This document shows, piece by piece, positions 1 through 11,164 of a DNA stretch of 64,000 nucleotides. The position numbers were made by a program, and so were the translations under genes. The notes under the pieces were generated by a model, which was given only the letters and a program-made list of their open reading frames with translations, was not told where the DNA came from and did no database searches. Every line of letters starts with the position of its first letter. Positions within the stretch are counted from its first letter, which is position 1. Source of the stretch: Paraphoma chrysanthemicola (lineage: Eukaryota; Ascomycota; Dothideomycetes; Pleosporales; Phaeosphaeriaceae); the NCBI GenBank assembly GCA_020744225.1, contig JAGMWG010000002.1, forward strand, positions 1,426,001 to 1,490,000, written 5' to 3'.

Positions 1-673
1 CGTTGCTAGCTGTGCTGGCCCAAAACCGATAGAAACAAGGTCGTACATCTTCGCTTCAGTTGTGAGGGAATTATCCGAGGCTGGATTGCGAGGCGTCTGC
101 GCCTGTTCTGTGGAAACCATAATACAAATGACGTTTGGCAGACACTGGCTGGATTCTTGAGGAGAGAAATAAGGGCGTTGCAAGAGGACTGCAAGAAGTA
201 GGTGGTATGATACGATTGGAACAATTTGTGCACAAGTCGCATAACCTCGCGCATTGGCCGTCCAGAGTAAGGTCTACCGGACACAGGTCATAATTAGATG
301 TTGCCGGTGTCCAGGCTGTTGCATTTGTGTATGATGCATACCGCACACACCAGTATGCAGATGGACATGGGTCTGACGACTAGTGTCCACATGGCGCGAT
401 CGGCGGCTACTCGGCGCAAACCAAGTTAGTGATCAAGTCACACCCCTGTCAATTTTCCCCCATGTCGGCGGACGGCCGTCGAACCCACCTAACACTGCGT
501 AATGAGCGACGTACGCCTACCTAGTCAACCAATCTTGCAACCTCGGCTGAGTATTGTCTGCAATACGAAGTCCGCTAGAAGGGCCTCACTTTTCGTGCTG
601 CGTCAGTCTCCACACAGGCCTGCAATACTTCCATCGCATCACCGCCTTCACCAAGCGTAGGCTACTATCTACC
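1..673. other. Upstream region of sidF-like gene, no gene seen
   Basis: No convincing coding sequence is visible on either strand; the open frames here are short and lack recognisable motifs. The segment is presumably the 5' regulatory region of the sidF-like gene. It has no perfect ATCWGATAA iron-GATA site, in contrast to the region after sidF. A CCAAT box lies near the gene start. Confidence 0.5.
529..533 (+). promoter_or_regulatory. CCAAT box upstream of sidF-like gene
   Basis: A CCAAT pentamer sits about 140 nt upstream of the chosen sidF start. In Aspergillus, the CCAAT-binding complex with HapX activates siderophore genes during iron starvation. A single pentamer is common by chance, so this is suggestive only. 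Confidence 0.25.
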
Positions 674-2049
674 ATGGCCCAACAAGCAAAGATCAAGCCT
701 GTGCCTGAGGCATTGGTCTTGAAGCTTCCGCATCCATACCTCACTGCCTATGAGGTCACGTCTACTCCAGAGAAGGATCAATTGCCCGCCCATCAGATTC
801 TTCCCGTCACGGCAGCTTCGAGCGAGAAAGGACTCCCTCCACCCACGCTACTGCACAACCATGCAGTCACGTTCAGCGATATTGCATACTTGGCAGGAGA
901 TGCAGTACCGCCGACGGGAGACAACAGTTCTTGGGCACGCACGCGGAGATCGCCATATCTCACCATTTCCTGGAATTCAGAACGTCCAACCGTACCGCAG
1001 ATATGGCTCATAGCCTATGCTCTGGTCTCACTCTACCCCTTGAACGAACAACTCCGCATTCTCTTCTCTGGATCTGACTCAGATGCTCTGGCTAAAGATC
1101 TCTACACTACCGGTCTTTTCCACCCGCACCCCAGGTCAGCAACAGTATCAGCACCGCATGACGGACATTTGTTGCTTCGAGGGACTTTCTGGCAGGGTGC
1201 CGGATCTCCATTTGGGGCCCGTCCAGTGTGGGCACCACATCTTGATGCCGCAGGCAAACCAATCACAAAGCGTTATCCAGCATTCCCTTTTCAAAATGCG
1301 CCGTCCACTCAGTTCCCGGCACTACCACGGCACACTTGGCATCCTGTACGAGAACCAAAGCCTGAACCCGGGTCGATCATCTACAGCAGGTGGGTACCGC
1401 ATCTCAAGGAGCATTTTACAATGATCGCTGTCGATTACACAAACTCGGATCATCTCAATCTCTTCCATAACTGGCAGAATGATCCACGCGTGGCTGCCGG
1501 CTGGAACGAAACCGGGACTTTGGATGAGCATCGCGAATATCTCCGAAAGCTCCACGAGGACCCCCACGTGCTGACCATGTTCGCGGCGTTCGATGATATT
1601 CTTTTTGCCTATTTTGAGGTTTATTGGGCCATGGTACGTTCTCAGCAGCCACACCGCACCTACTGGTTTAACTGATGACAATGCAGGAGGATCACATGGG
1701 TGCGCACTACCAATCGTCACCGTACGATCGTGGCAGGCATTCACTTGTTGGCGACATCAGATTCCGAGGTCCGTACCGTGTCTCTGCATGGTGGTCCGGC
1801 CTGATGCACTACATGTTCCTCGATGAGCCACGTACTTGGAATCTCGTGGGCGAGCCAGCTGCAACCAGTACCACCGTGCTGGCATATGACTTTGCGCACG
1901 GCTTCCATGTCGAAAAGCTCATGGATCTACCACATAAGCGCAGTGCATTGATGATGGTAAACCGGGAGAAGTTTTTCACCTTGAGTCCATTTGTTTGGGA
2001 CGGCGAGAAGAAAGTACGACCAAGCTTGGATGCGCTTGCGAAGTTGTAG
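674..2049 (+). CDS. sidF: SidF-like anhydromevalonyl-CoA:N5-hydroxyornithine transacylase (siderophore biosynthesis)
   Basis: Transfers anhydromevalonyl from CoA to N5-hydroxyornithine, the acyl step toward fusarinine C and triacetylfusarinine C. Exons 674-1633 and 1687-2049 (53-nt intron, GTACGT..GCAG) give 440 residues, close to the roughly 460 of Aspergillus SidF. The C-terminal half is an IucB/AlcB-type GNAT domain: a HLNLFHNWQNDPRVAAGWNE stretch, a conserved FEVYW, then GDIRFRGPYR and a Trp-rich segment. The last three residues are AKL, a peroxisomal PTS1, which matches the known peroxisomal location of SidF in A. fumigatus. The start was chosen at the ACCATGG context at 674; the open frame extends to 554 but only with a TTG. 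The sidI-like ligase lies downstream on the same strand. Family assignment is confident; exact substrate is by homology. Confidence 0.88.
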
Positions 2050-2442
2050 ATTAAATTCATGTCTTTCTTTGAATCGCGAAGATCTTGCACCAAGATCATA
2101 CCTTTGGTTCAAGCCAATTCGAGTTGCTTCAAGACTCGATTCTCTTCACAATACAGTCAGTTCTCCTGTGCTCGCGTATTGACGGTGCTCCGCTGCCAAA
2201 CCGCAATACCTAGTTTTCGCCGTACCCAAAATTACGAGCACAGGGTGCCATGCAGCAAGCCACACATCCAGCCCATATTTCGCTTACCACAGTAGTCTAA
2301 TTTATAGTGCCCACGTCATGACCCCACGCTGCTGCCACAACATCACCCCAATCACCATGCCGGACCATGCTCCCTAGTTGCTTGATCCATGCAGGGCTGC
2401 GGATCTGATAGCTGCCCGTGACAAGGGTTAGGCGAGAAAATT

Positions 2443-2451
2443 TTATCTGAT
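2443..2451 (-). promoter_or_regulatory. Iron-GATA (SreA-type) site 1
   Basis: TTATCTGAT on the plus strand is the reverse complement of ATCAGATAA, a perfect match to the ATCWGATAA consensus of fungal iron-responsive GATA repressors (SreA/Sre1/URBS1). A near match, ATCTGATAG, lies just upstream at 2403-2411. Confidence 0.65.
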
Positions 2452-2713
2452 CTTTTGTGAGACGGCTCAGTACTGAAACGTGCACTGCGTATGAGGCGCA
2501 TTCTGTGAGCCACTAGATGCAGGGTCTTCGCTCGGCTGATGAAAGGAACCGGGTGGATGCACGACGTAACCGCGAACGCAGGGACAGGTCCGCGTCGATG
2601 TTCGGCTTCACGGCAAAAGCTAACGGCAAACTAGAACCACTTTTGGAGTTCCGTCTCATGGGTTAGCAAATTTCGAGCACCCCTATGCCAGCGTTGCAGC
2701 AGGGAATAAAAAA

Positions 2714-2722
2714 TTATCAGAT
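2714..2722 (-). promoter_or_regulatory. Iron-GATA (SreA-type) site 2
   Basis: TTATCAGAT is the reverse complement of ATCTGATAA, a perfect consensus match. Together with site 3 (2838-2846) it forms a divergent pair about 120 nt apart within locally similar AT-rich sequence. Confidence 0.65.
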
Positions 2723-2837
2723 GCAACGGCATGGTGCATTGACCAAGAAGTGTCGCTTCGGACGGCTCAGCAACGGCAAGCACGCCAAGGCGATTCCTTC
2801 CAGCGCCCCAACCAAGCCATTTCCGTTGCCCTGCTTC

Positions 2838-2846
2838 ATCTGATAA
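2838..2846 (+). promoter_or_regulatory. Iron-GATA (SreA-type) site 3
   Basis: ATCTGATAA on the plus strand, a perfect ATCWGATAA match about 670 nt upstream of the sidI-like start codon. Confidence 0.65.
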
Positions 2847-2918
2847 AAAATTTGCGGCATCATTCAGCCCTCGTGCTCCACTCAAACGACCTCGCCGATG
2901 TCGCCTTAATTCATAATC

Positions 2919-2927
2919 TTATCAGAT
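2919..2927 (-). promoter_or_regulatory. Iron-GATA (SreA-type) site 4
   Basis: TTATCAGAT, the reverse complement of ATCTGATAA, is the fourth perfect match in under 500 bp and the closest to sidI (about 590 nt upstream of its ATG). Confidence 0.65.
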
Positions 2928-3515
2928 TGAGATCAAAGTCCGAACGCGACTGGGGCTAGCCCACGACACTCTCCACACTCGACATGGGATGATCATTTCT
3001 CAGCTGGGCAATACTTTGGATAATCACTCGCCGGAGGCTTCGAGCTTCGCTAGGGTATGACGACGCCGGCGCAATAGCCGTATGAAGCAGCTAGTAACTG
3101 GCCCATGGTGGTGTGCTGGTCAAGCCGAGGATGTCATACCCAGCACCAGTACGAAGGGATCAACGGAGAACGACCCGACCTGTCAAGTTCGCCTCGGATG
3201 TCGACATGATGAAATTTCGACCCCGATTGCCTACTATAGAGCTTAGATCCGAAGCATCAGCGAAGAGACCGTCCCTGCTACTGATGGAGCTATGGCGAAG
3301 ATCAGTTCTGCTAACCTTCGACGACAATCAGTCGACTGCTTCTGGGTGTTCCTGTATATCGTAACTTCCTTGTCTTTCTCTTTCGTTGCTTTCCACTACC
3401 TCAGCCATAACTTCATTCCCGTTATAACGTATACGCATAGCACTGGTCCGGCGTTTGGGCGGCCTATTACTGTTCACAAGTAGAGCATCAAGGTTGGAGA
3501 CGAGACGTTGCTACG

Positions 3516-5437
3516 ATGACGCAAACCAATGATCAGTCCCGGCACTATGCCCTGCAACGGCTGAACCAAACGCTCCTGCAGATCGATCCTTACATCCTTC
3601 CACCATATCCCAATCTTTCCATCGTCTCGGGACCACTCGATCCACCGCTTCTACAGTTGACCTTATCACAACTTCTCCGCCAGAAAGTTGAGCAATATCC
3701 ACACAACGAAGCTATTGTCATACCCTGGACCGGCGCACGGTGGACGTACCAGAAGCTATGGAACGAATCGAGTCTGCTCGCGCGAGCACTGCTGAAGTAT
3801 GGAGTCCGACCAAGAGATAGAGTGGGAATCATGAGCGGGAATTGCGAGAGATACATTGCGCTCTTCTTCGCATGCGCAAGAGTTGGCGCGATATGTGTTA
3901 CGCTCAACAACACCTACACGGCAACTGAGATGGAGTATGCCCTAAAGCACACAAGTAAGCTGTCCTGACTATGTATGCATTCATTGTCTTATTGTTATCT
4001 GACACGACTAGAATGTAGAATACTCTTCACGTCGCCAACCATCGCCCGATTCGATAACGGACCTCTCCTCGACCGGCTACACGAAGAAGATCTACACACC
4101 GTCCTGCCAGACTTGAAAAGCGTGTGTTTGGTGCGAGGCACAAATGGCTTCATCGGATACGAGGAGTTTATGCAAGAGGCTGAGAGCATACCTGAACATA
4201 TTTTGGACATCTTCGACGGCATAATAAGTCCGTATGATGTTGCGAATCTGCAATTCACGAGCGGGAGTACGGGGAATCCGAAAGCAGCTATGTTGACGCA
4301 CCAGTGAGTCCGCAGGGACTAGCACCAGTGGAGTAACTAACGAAGATTCAGCAACCTAATCAACAACTCGCGCTTCATTGGTGATCGCATGAACCTTACG
4401 GAGAAGGACATCCTATGTTGTCCGCCACCACTTTTCCACTGCTTTGGGCTCACACTCGGACTCCTTGCTACGCTCTCACATGGAGGCAAGATTGTATACC
4501 CTTCCGAGTCCTTTGATCCTGTCGCAACCATGCACGCGATTTCAGATGAGCGATGTACCGCACTACACGGCGTACCTGCGATGATGGAGTCCATCATCAA
4601 CGTGGAGAAACCTGAAGGCTGGACGTCTGAACTTCGCACTGGAATTGTGGCAGGCAGTCCTGTGCCACGCTGGCTCATGGAACGGATGGTCGAAGACCTC
4701 GGCATGACAGACTTCACTTCCAGCTATGGACTCACTGAAGCTTCGCCGACGGTATTCAATGCACATACTACTGACTCGTTGCATGCACGACTTACCACTG
4801 TCGGTACGGTCCTGCCGCATGCCCGTGTCAAGATTGTCGATCACGAGGATCGCATCGTGCCGATTGGTGTACGTGGCGAGCTATGCGTCTCGGGTTACCA
4901 AGTATGTCGTGGCTACTGGGAGAACCCAGAGAAGACAGCAGAGCTTCTTGTGCGAGATGAACAAGGAGAGCTATGGCTGCATTCTGGTGATGAGGCTGTC
5001 CTTGATGTTGATGGGTACTGCACAATTACTGGTCGCTTCAAGGACATTATCATTCGAGGTAAGCAAAGCGCTAGAGCAACCGACATAATTACTGACACAC
5101 GTCAGGTGGTGAGAATATCTACCCTCTCGAGATTGAGGAACGTCTCGTTGAACACCCTTCAATAACACGCGCTATTGTCGTTGGCGTATCACATCCTCGC
5201 TATGTTGAAGTACCTGTGGCCTTCCTGCTTCGCGAAGAAGGAGTCGACAAACCAAGTCTTGATGAAGTAAGGAGTTGGGTGAGGAAAGTACTGGGCCGTC
5301 ACAAGGCGCCAATGCACGTGTTTTGGCTTGGCGAAGATTGCAGTGATGAGGTTCCACTGACAGGTAGCGGGAAGATCAAGAAGTTTGTACTGAGGGACGT
5401 TGCGGAAGGGTTATTGAAAGAGAAGGTGGACGAATAG
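3516..5437 (+). CDS. sidI: SidI-like acyl-CoA (mevalonyl-CoA) ligase
   Basis: An ANL-family acyl-adenylate ligase, predicted to activate mevalonate to mevalonyl-CoA, the acyl precursor used (after dehydration by SidH) by SidF. Exons 3516-3954, 4012-4303, 4352-5058 and 5106-5437 join in frame to 589 residues, the usual SidI length. Visible motifs are the AMP/P-loop FTSGSTGNPKAAMLTHHN, SYGLTEASP, the hinge ELWLHSGDEAVLDVDGYCTI..GRFKDIIIRGGENIYP, and the C-terminal catalytic lysine in GSGKIKK. The N-terminus contains RLNQTLLQI near residue 15, an imperfect PTS2-like nonapeptide; A. fumigatus SidI is imported through PTS2. It follows the sidF-like gene and the GATA cluster. Without that neighbour it could only be called a medium-chain acyl-CoA synthetase, so the specific name rests partly on context. 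Confidence 0.8.
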
Positions 5438-6066
5438 GGTCTGGCCCAATGCTGCCCAGGTGGGAGAGAACGCTCCTCATCCACGTTCCGATCTTCTTAT
5501 ACCGTATCGGGACCTGGCTATGTGGGAACATCAACTTCAATGAAGCTGAAGTGTTCCTGTGATTGATACCCGTTAGTCTTCAATATATACCAACATTTTT
5601 CGCTCACAGCTCCGAAGCAGCCCTAGAGTCCAAAACGGCCATACACGTGACCACGAACTAGCTTTATCACGTCGCCGACGCGCCATCCCACAGCTTCTCA
5701 TCGCAACCATGGGATAACACGGTACGATCTGCATACATCCAACATCTCATTAAGGTATTCGTTCAAGATGCCACAGTCGTTCGTGACCTGCACCACCTCA
5801 GCATTGGCGTACTGACGTTTTGACGTTGCTCCTCGGGACAGTGCAGTATCCAACGTCATCGCGTCGTCAAAATGTGCAGTACAAGCAACAGCAAACACCC
5901 TCACGAGTCCCAGCTGCCATTCGCAACGCAAATTCAGCCAATGGTAACGAATTCATTACATCAAGTCGTCATGATCATTGACCCTTTGGGAGCTTCGAGC
6001 TTCATGGGCCTGGGTATATTTCTCCACGTGCCAGGATAATTGCTCACTTCAATTTTCTGGTAGGAT
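5438..6066. other. Intergenic, nothing recognised
   Basis: Contains the sidI 3' flank and the promoter side of the FAD/Rieske gene. I see no gene, repeat or perfect iron-GATA site. Confidence 0.5.
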
Positions 6067-7872
6067 ATGTCGCTCTTTCTCCCTCGTCTTTTCACCTCCA
6101 CTTCCCTGCGACACGCTGTGAGAGCGACTTCGTTGCGAACTGCAACCGCTTCAAGCTTCACCTCCAGAATACAACGAACTCCAAGGTTTCCACGCCTTCA
6201 GCAACGAGCCATGGCATCGGTCACCATGAAAGACCCGCACCATGCAATGTATACGAGCGGCGAGACTGATCCTGTTTGGATTCACAAGGTCCCCTATGAC
6301 AGCATTCCCAAGTTCTCGAGGCTCGATCGCGATCTTGAGACTGATGTATGCATCGTTGGCGCGGGTATCTCTGGAATATCAACCGCCTACGAGTTGGTCA
6401 CTCGCGGGCTTAACGTTGTGCTGATCGAGAGTCGTGAAGTGCTCTCAGGTGAAACTGGGCGCACGAGCGGCCATTTGGCCAATGACCTAGATGACGGCTA
6501 CCCCGAGATCGCGAAGAAGCACGGGGACAAAGGCGCAAAGGCTGCGGCCGACTCGCACACGTGGGCACTCAATCGTGTCGGTGAGATTTCGAAACAGCTG
6601 GGAATCGAGTGTGAGTACCGTCAGCTGCCCGGCTACGATTTTTCACAGTATCCGAAGGGAACCATGGATCACGCAGACGACATCAAGACTTTAATTGAGG
6701 AGGGTCGCAAGGCAAAGGAGTTAGGAATCAGCGCAGAGTACAAGGAAGGTTTCAAGCTCAAGGGGTGGGAGGGCAGCATCGACCAGAGCGACGCAGTGAT
6801 CTTCGCGAATCAAGCGACGTTCCACCCCACTAAGTACCTCGTCGGTCTTCTCGACTTCCTCAAGACGCAGTCAAACTTCTCCTGCTACACACACACCCGC
6901 TGCATGGACGTTGTTGAGAAAGGCACCGAAATCTTTGGCCTGGGGCACAAGGACGTCTTTGTCAAAACATTGGATGGACACACCATCAAATGCGCTGACG
7001 CGGTAGAGGCGACCTTGATCCCGCTCCAAAAGCTCTCGGTAATCGCACAGGAAGAATACTTCCGCACATATTGCATCGCCGCGCGTGTGCCTAAAGGCTC
7101 GATCGAGGACTGCCTGCTCTACGACTCTGCCGAGATCTACAAGTACGTTCGTCTGACTGAGTGCGACGACAAGGATGACTACCTTGTCGTTGGTGGTGGA
7201 GACCACAAGGTCGGACAATCAGACACCCTTGCACCCTTCAAAGAGCTCGAGGAGTGGACACGCGCGCGCTTCCCACAAGCTACATCCATCGACTACAAAT
7301 GGAGTGGTCAAGTCAATGAGCCCGTGGACTTGATGGCATTCATTGGTCTAAACCAGGGCTGCAAGCATACCTACATTGTAACCGGCGACTCAGGCAACGG
7401 TCTCACCCACGGTGTCCTCGCCGGCAAACTGATCACAGACCAGATCACTGGCGAGCCCAATCCCTGGATCTCCGCCTACGACCCCAAGCGCATGGCTTCG
7501 ATGATCAAATCCCTACCCAGCATGATCTCGCACGATCTTCAAATCAATTCGCAATACAAGCGCTTCCTCCAGACCGATATCACTGACATCGAGGACCTAG
7601 TTCCTGGTGAGGGCGGCGTGCTGAACACTAAGACTAGCAAGCCACTGGCAGTGTACAAGGATGAGGGTGGTCAGATTCATAAGTTCAGTGCGCTATGTCC
7701 GCATCTCAAGGGCGTGGTGTGCTGGAATACAGCAGAGAAGAGCTGGGATTGTCCCGTGCATGGAAGCAGGTTCAGTAAGGATGGCGTGCAGCTTTGTGGG
7801 CCGAGTAAGGCCGGACTGGAACCAGCGGATGAGGGCGGGGAGAGGAGTCAAGGGCAGGCGATCAATGGTTGA
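6067..7872 (+). CDS. FAD-dependent oxidoreductase with C-terminal Rieske [2Fe-2S] domain
   Basis: An intronless 601-residue flavoprotein of the DadA/DAO fold fused to a Rieske domain. The first ~45 residues are rich in Arg/Ser and lack acids, as in a mitochondrial presequence. A second ATG (MASVTMKDP) could give a shorter form. The dinucleotide-binding motif is DVCIVGAGISGISTAYEL, followed by the FAD-family region GRTSGHLANDLDDGY. Near the end, CPHLKGVVCWN...CPVHGSRF supplies the two Cys-His pairs that ligate a Rieske cluster. Similar two-domain proteins exist in bacteria (YhfW-type) and many fungi; the substrate is unknown, with a small amine or amino acid being the family guess. It stands alone between the siderophore pair and the next housekeeping genes, and nothing links it to iron uptake except its own cofactor. 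Confidence 0.85.
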   Translation: MSLFLPRLFTSTSLRHAVRATSLRTATASSFTSRIQRTPRFPRLQQRAMASVTMKDPHHAMYTSGETDPVWIHKVPYDSIPKFSRLDRDLETDVCIVGAGISGISTAYELVTRGLNVVLIESREVLSGETGRTSGHLANDLDDGYPEIAKKHGDKGAKAAADSHTWALNRVGEISKQLGIECEYRQLPGYDFSQYPKGTMDHADDIKTLIEEGRKAKELGISAEYKEGFKLKGWEGSIDQSDAVIFANQATFHPTKYLVGLLDFLKTQSNFSCYTHTRCMDVVEKGTEIFGLGHKDVFVKTLDGHTIKCADAVEATLIPLQKLSVIAQEEYFRTYCIAARVPKGSIEDCLLYDSAEIYKYVRLTECDDKDDYLVVGGGDHKVGQSDTLAPFKELEEWTRARFPQATSIDYKWSGQVNEPVDLMAFIGLNQGCKHTYIVTGDSGNGLTHGVLAGKLITDQITGEPNPWISAYDPKRMASMIKSLPSMISHDLQINSQYKRFLQTDITDIEDLVPGEGGVLNTKTSKPLAVYKDEGGQIHKFSALCPHLKGVVCWNTAEKSWDCPVHGSRFSKDGVQLCGPSKAGLEPADEGGERSQGQAING

Positions 7873-9523
7873 GATGGAATTCAGTATACCCTAGACTGGC
7901 AAGGTTGGATCTGACCCCTTCGAGGTCATGCTGATAGTGATTGACTGCACAATCCAACTCAAAAGTTCGATAGTTATTTTGCTGGCGTAGCTAAGAATTG
8001 CATGAATGTGGTCAATTATTTGGTGTATTAAGCACGATGCATACATATGTAAATAGTGAATGAATGAAGAGGTCTGGGTGAGCAGAGAATGTGATATCGA
8101 GCAGTCATGTCCAAAAATCCAGGGTCTCAGACGAGTCTCCTCTAACACTCACGAACGAAGACATGCATGAGATCAATGCATAATATGTCATGCTTGTTTG
8201 ACAGTGAGAATACGTGAACTTGGTCCTATGGCTGAGATCATCTGACTTCTGAACAAGCTAAACACATGCAAGAAGTGCGCACAGACTTCGACCAATAGCG
8301 CAACTTATATTGCTGCCACTTCTGAGAAGCTCTTTGCCGCTCGGAGCTGCAAACTATCTTCTTATTAAACCGATGATTCTAAGATTATGAACCGATAGTG
8401 AGACATGAGAAACTGCGCAACGATCTTGAAACATCCTTCCGCAACGCTTGTCGGCGAGAATTGATAGGATTCCAGGTCTGGGATATAGAGCGAATCAGCA
8501 TCGCACTTTGTGGCGCTCTCTCACCGAAGTAGGCAAAGACATCGGGAAGTTTCTAGGTTTTTTTCGTTTTGGAGAGGGCAAGAGAGGCATCCTCCATATT
8601 TGTCTGGGTGGTCCTTTTGGTTTACCAGAAAACACCCAATGCGTTGTGGAGAAGAAAGACCTATACGACGGATGGATTATATACTCAAGGCGCCGCGTGT
8701 GAGCGCAAGCGCGTTCAAATGCGCATCGTAAATGACCGAATTGCTCATACCAGGCCGCATGATTCAGAGCCACCTGTAGACGGCAGCACCAACATGTGAT
8801 AAGTCTGTGCACGTTGCAAAGCAGACATTACCAGATCCGATGTAAACTTGGAAAGAGAAAAAAAAACAAAAAGACACACATACAAATGACTTACTCTATC
8901 ATTAAATCAAAAGAATGCCTAGGTGCGATGAAGACAAGTAACCCCAATATCTGGAGAAATATATACTCGCTCACAACATCTCAAAACGGCCTATTAGATA
9001 TGCGATCATGTATCCTGACATGAGCCTTACGAAAAGGTTCTGATGTCACTTTTTGATGTCGCTCGTCTTTGCGGACCTCTAGCGCGAGAGGCCGGGGACA
9101 TTTGGTTGGCAATTGGAAAATATTTGATGTTTATGTTCAGCGGGGCATGTAAACGCACCGGAGGTAATTTGTGCACTACTTCATAGATTGAGGCTGACTG
9201 TGTTTTTGAACCTCAAGAAGAAGACGACGAGGAAGCCCACCAAAGGGAAAGCGTTAGTTTGAAAATAGTGAACAATAGAAGCAGGTGATGGAATGAGGAC
9301 AAGTGGAGAAGCGAGACGGTCTATATATGGTAGAGGCGTGATATGGCACATTTTTGCGCCGAGCGGAAATCGGGCGTGGACACGAACATGGGCTCAAAAG
9401 AGAGACTATCCTGGAGTATCGGAATATGAGAAAATACTCAGCAAATCACGAATGAGTGGCGTTGCGCATTTTGTGCGCGTAACCATGATTTCATATCGTA
9501 CATGTCGCCAATATCATCTATTA
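7873..9523. other. Intergenic, nothing recognised
   Basis: About 1.65 kb between two convergent genes. Overlapping short open frames at 8448-8812 on both strands have no motif and look like chance. I see no RNA gene or repeat; some of this must be 3' untranslated sequence. Confidence 0.45.
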
Positions 9524-10961
9524 TCACGCCTTCTTTTCCAACTCTTTCAACCTCACCAACCCTGCTCTCGCATTCGCCAGCCCATCCGCAAAGCGCATCG
9601 CCTTCGCCAGACTGGCGGCCTCTTCGTACTTTTGCCGCGCCTCCTTGACTTTGCCTTCCATTTCGAAGAACTCACCAAGATTGTGTGTAGCCACTGTGCA
9701 GCCAACGTCACATTCCTCGTTGCGATCGGGCGGCTTTATTGTCGATGCATGTGCTAACGCCTTGAGCGCCCACTGTCGTGCTTGGTCTATGAGGACGGCA
9801 CGAGGTGCTTTGTTGGTGATTGGGAAGTCGGTGGGCTCGGTGGACATGGTTATCGCATCGGCTGAAGAAGGCGTGGATTGCTGGGCGAGGCAGGAGGAAA
9901 TGTTGTTCACTGTGATGAAGTCAGACCGAATCGTTTAAAGTCGAAATGTGATGGGCTTACTGAGCACCACGCTATGACATGAGTTGGGTTTGGATAGCTC
10001 CAAAGCCTTGACGAAGAGAGGTGTGGCAAGGTAGTGCGAGTCGAAGTGCTCGTAATGTGTCCCAAGAGCTGTCATGGTCAGCGGACATGTCTTGTCTCGA
10101 GGATCCATGTACGTACCCTCCAATGTCGCGCCCATCTCGTCATTTGTCAGCCAGGGCCCCTCGCCAGACTTTACACCCTCCGTTGCCCTCCGCTGCTTTT
10201 CCCGCAATGCGCTCTCCACAGCCTCGACCAGCCGCTTCTCGCCGTTCTCCGGCTCGTTGACGTATCGCGTATCGTACAGCTGCGCCAGCTTCACATTTAT
10301 CTGCACCATGTTCTTCATAACCCTACTCCGGTTGCCATCGTTAAAGTGCTTGTGCGAGAATTCGTCCACCCACCTCTGGCAGTCGTTGCGCATAATCTCA
10401 AGCACGTCGACTGCCAGACTGTAGTAGTCGGCATCCTCGAAGAGTGCCGCGATTGTGTATTTCACGCCCATGATCTCGTCACTGAAGGGATCCATGCCCA
10501 TCTCATCGGCAAGCGCCAGCGCCTGGCGGAAGTACTTGTTCGCCTCGCGGATGTCGAGCCACTTGCCGCGGCTGTAAAAGAGGGCTTTGCGGAGCTTCTT
10601 TGCGACGGGCTCGGGGAAGTTGTGGTAGGGCTTGATGATGACGTTCTTGTAGTACCACGGTATGTACAAGACGCACATGCCGGAGACGATGGCGATGCTG
10701 TCGCCGTCAGCTTGAGGAATTTCACGGGTGCAATTGGTGGGCGTACCATGTTATTGCAAAGGGAAACAGGACAGGGCTCTTTTGGAATTGCTCTCTGAAT
10801 TGGTCTCGGACGGTGGAGCGGTAACGCCTGCTCAATTGCTGCTGCGTGGGCCTCCATGGTCGCGGTGGGAGCTTGGAAAAGGTTCGTGAGGGTATTTGCG
10901 CTTCACACTGCGCATATGCGCTCAGTCTTGGCGCAGCCCGGGGCACAGTCCTGCTGAACAT
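9524..10961 (-). CDS. Mitochondrial inner-membrane TPR protein, Mgr3-like
   Basis: Exons (minus strand) 10961-10747, 10697-9961 and 9909-9524 join in frame to 445 residues. The N-terminus, MFSRTVPRAAPRLSAYAQ, is a typical mitochondrial presequence. A membrane helix (FPFAIT..IAIVSGMCVLYIPWYY) is formed exactly across the first intron, which supports that 49-nt intron. The rest is helical TPR-like sequence, with paired motifs such as ANKYFRQALALADEMG, DSHYLATPLFVKALEL and ATHNLGEFFEMEGKVKEARQKYEEAASLAKAM. In yeast, Mgr3 is a membrane-anchored TPR adaptor that brings unfolded substrates to the Yme1 i-AAA protease. Architecture and length fit, but primary-sequence orthology is inferred. The frame is open upstream to 11087; 10961 was chosen for the presequence. 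It is divergent from the SRAP gene 203 bp away, so they may share a promoter. Confidence 0.7.
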
Positions 10962-11164
10962 GGTGTGCCTGGCAAAGGCGTGTGCGGTGAAGACGGCAAT
11001 GTCTGTGGTGGAGCATTCGATGCATGACGGGAACAATTTTAGCGGCCGTCGCGGTCGAGCTCCGCGTAGGGCTGATGACGTAGCCAATCATTGACGCGCC
11101 GCAAAGTGCGCCCAGGTGCGCCCTCAGGTGCTCTTGTCCACCACAATGCGCTGAGGACGCAAAC

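Larger units (their letters stand above)
2050..3515. other. sidF-sidI intergenic region with clustered iron-GATA sites
   Basis: About 1.47 kb with no convincing gene on either strand. Its main content is four perfect ATCWGATAA elements and one near match between 2403 and 2927, listed separately. The last one lies about 590 nt before the sidI start, so the region probably holds the sidI promoter and may also act on sidF. Confidence 0.6.

Noticed and set aside
10034..10798. 254-codon plus-strand frame opposite the Mgr3-like gene
   Set aside because: Antisense shadow of the TPR exons; crosses a confirmed intron and lacks any domain.
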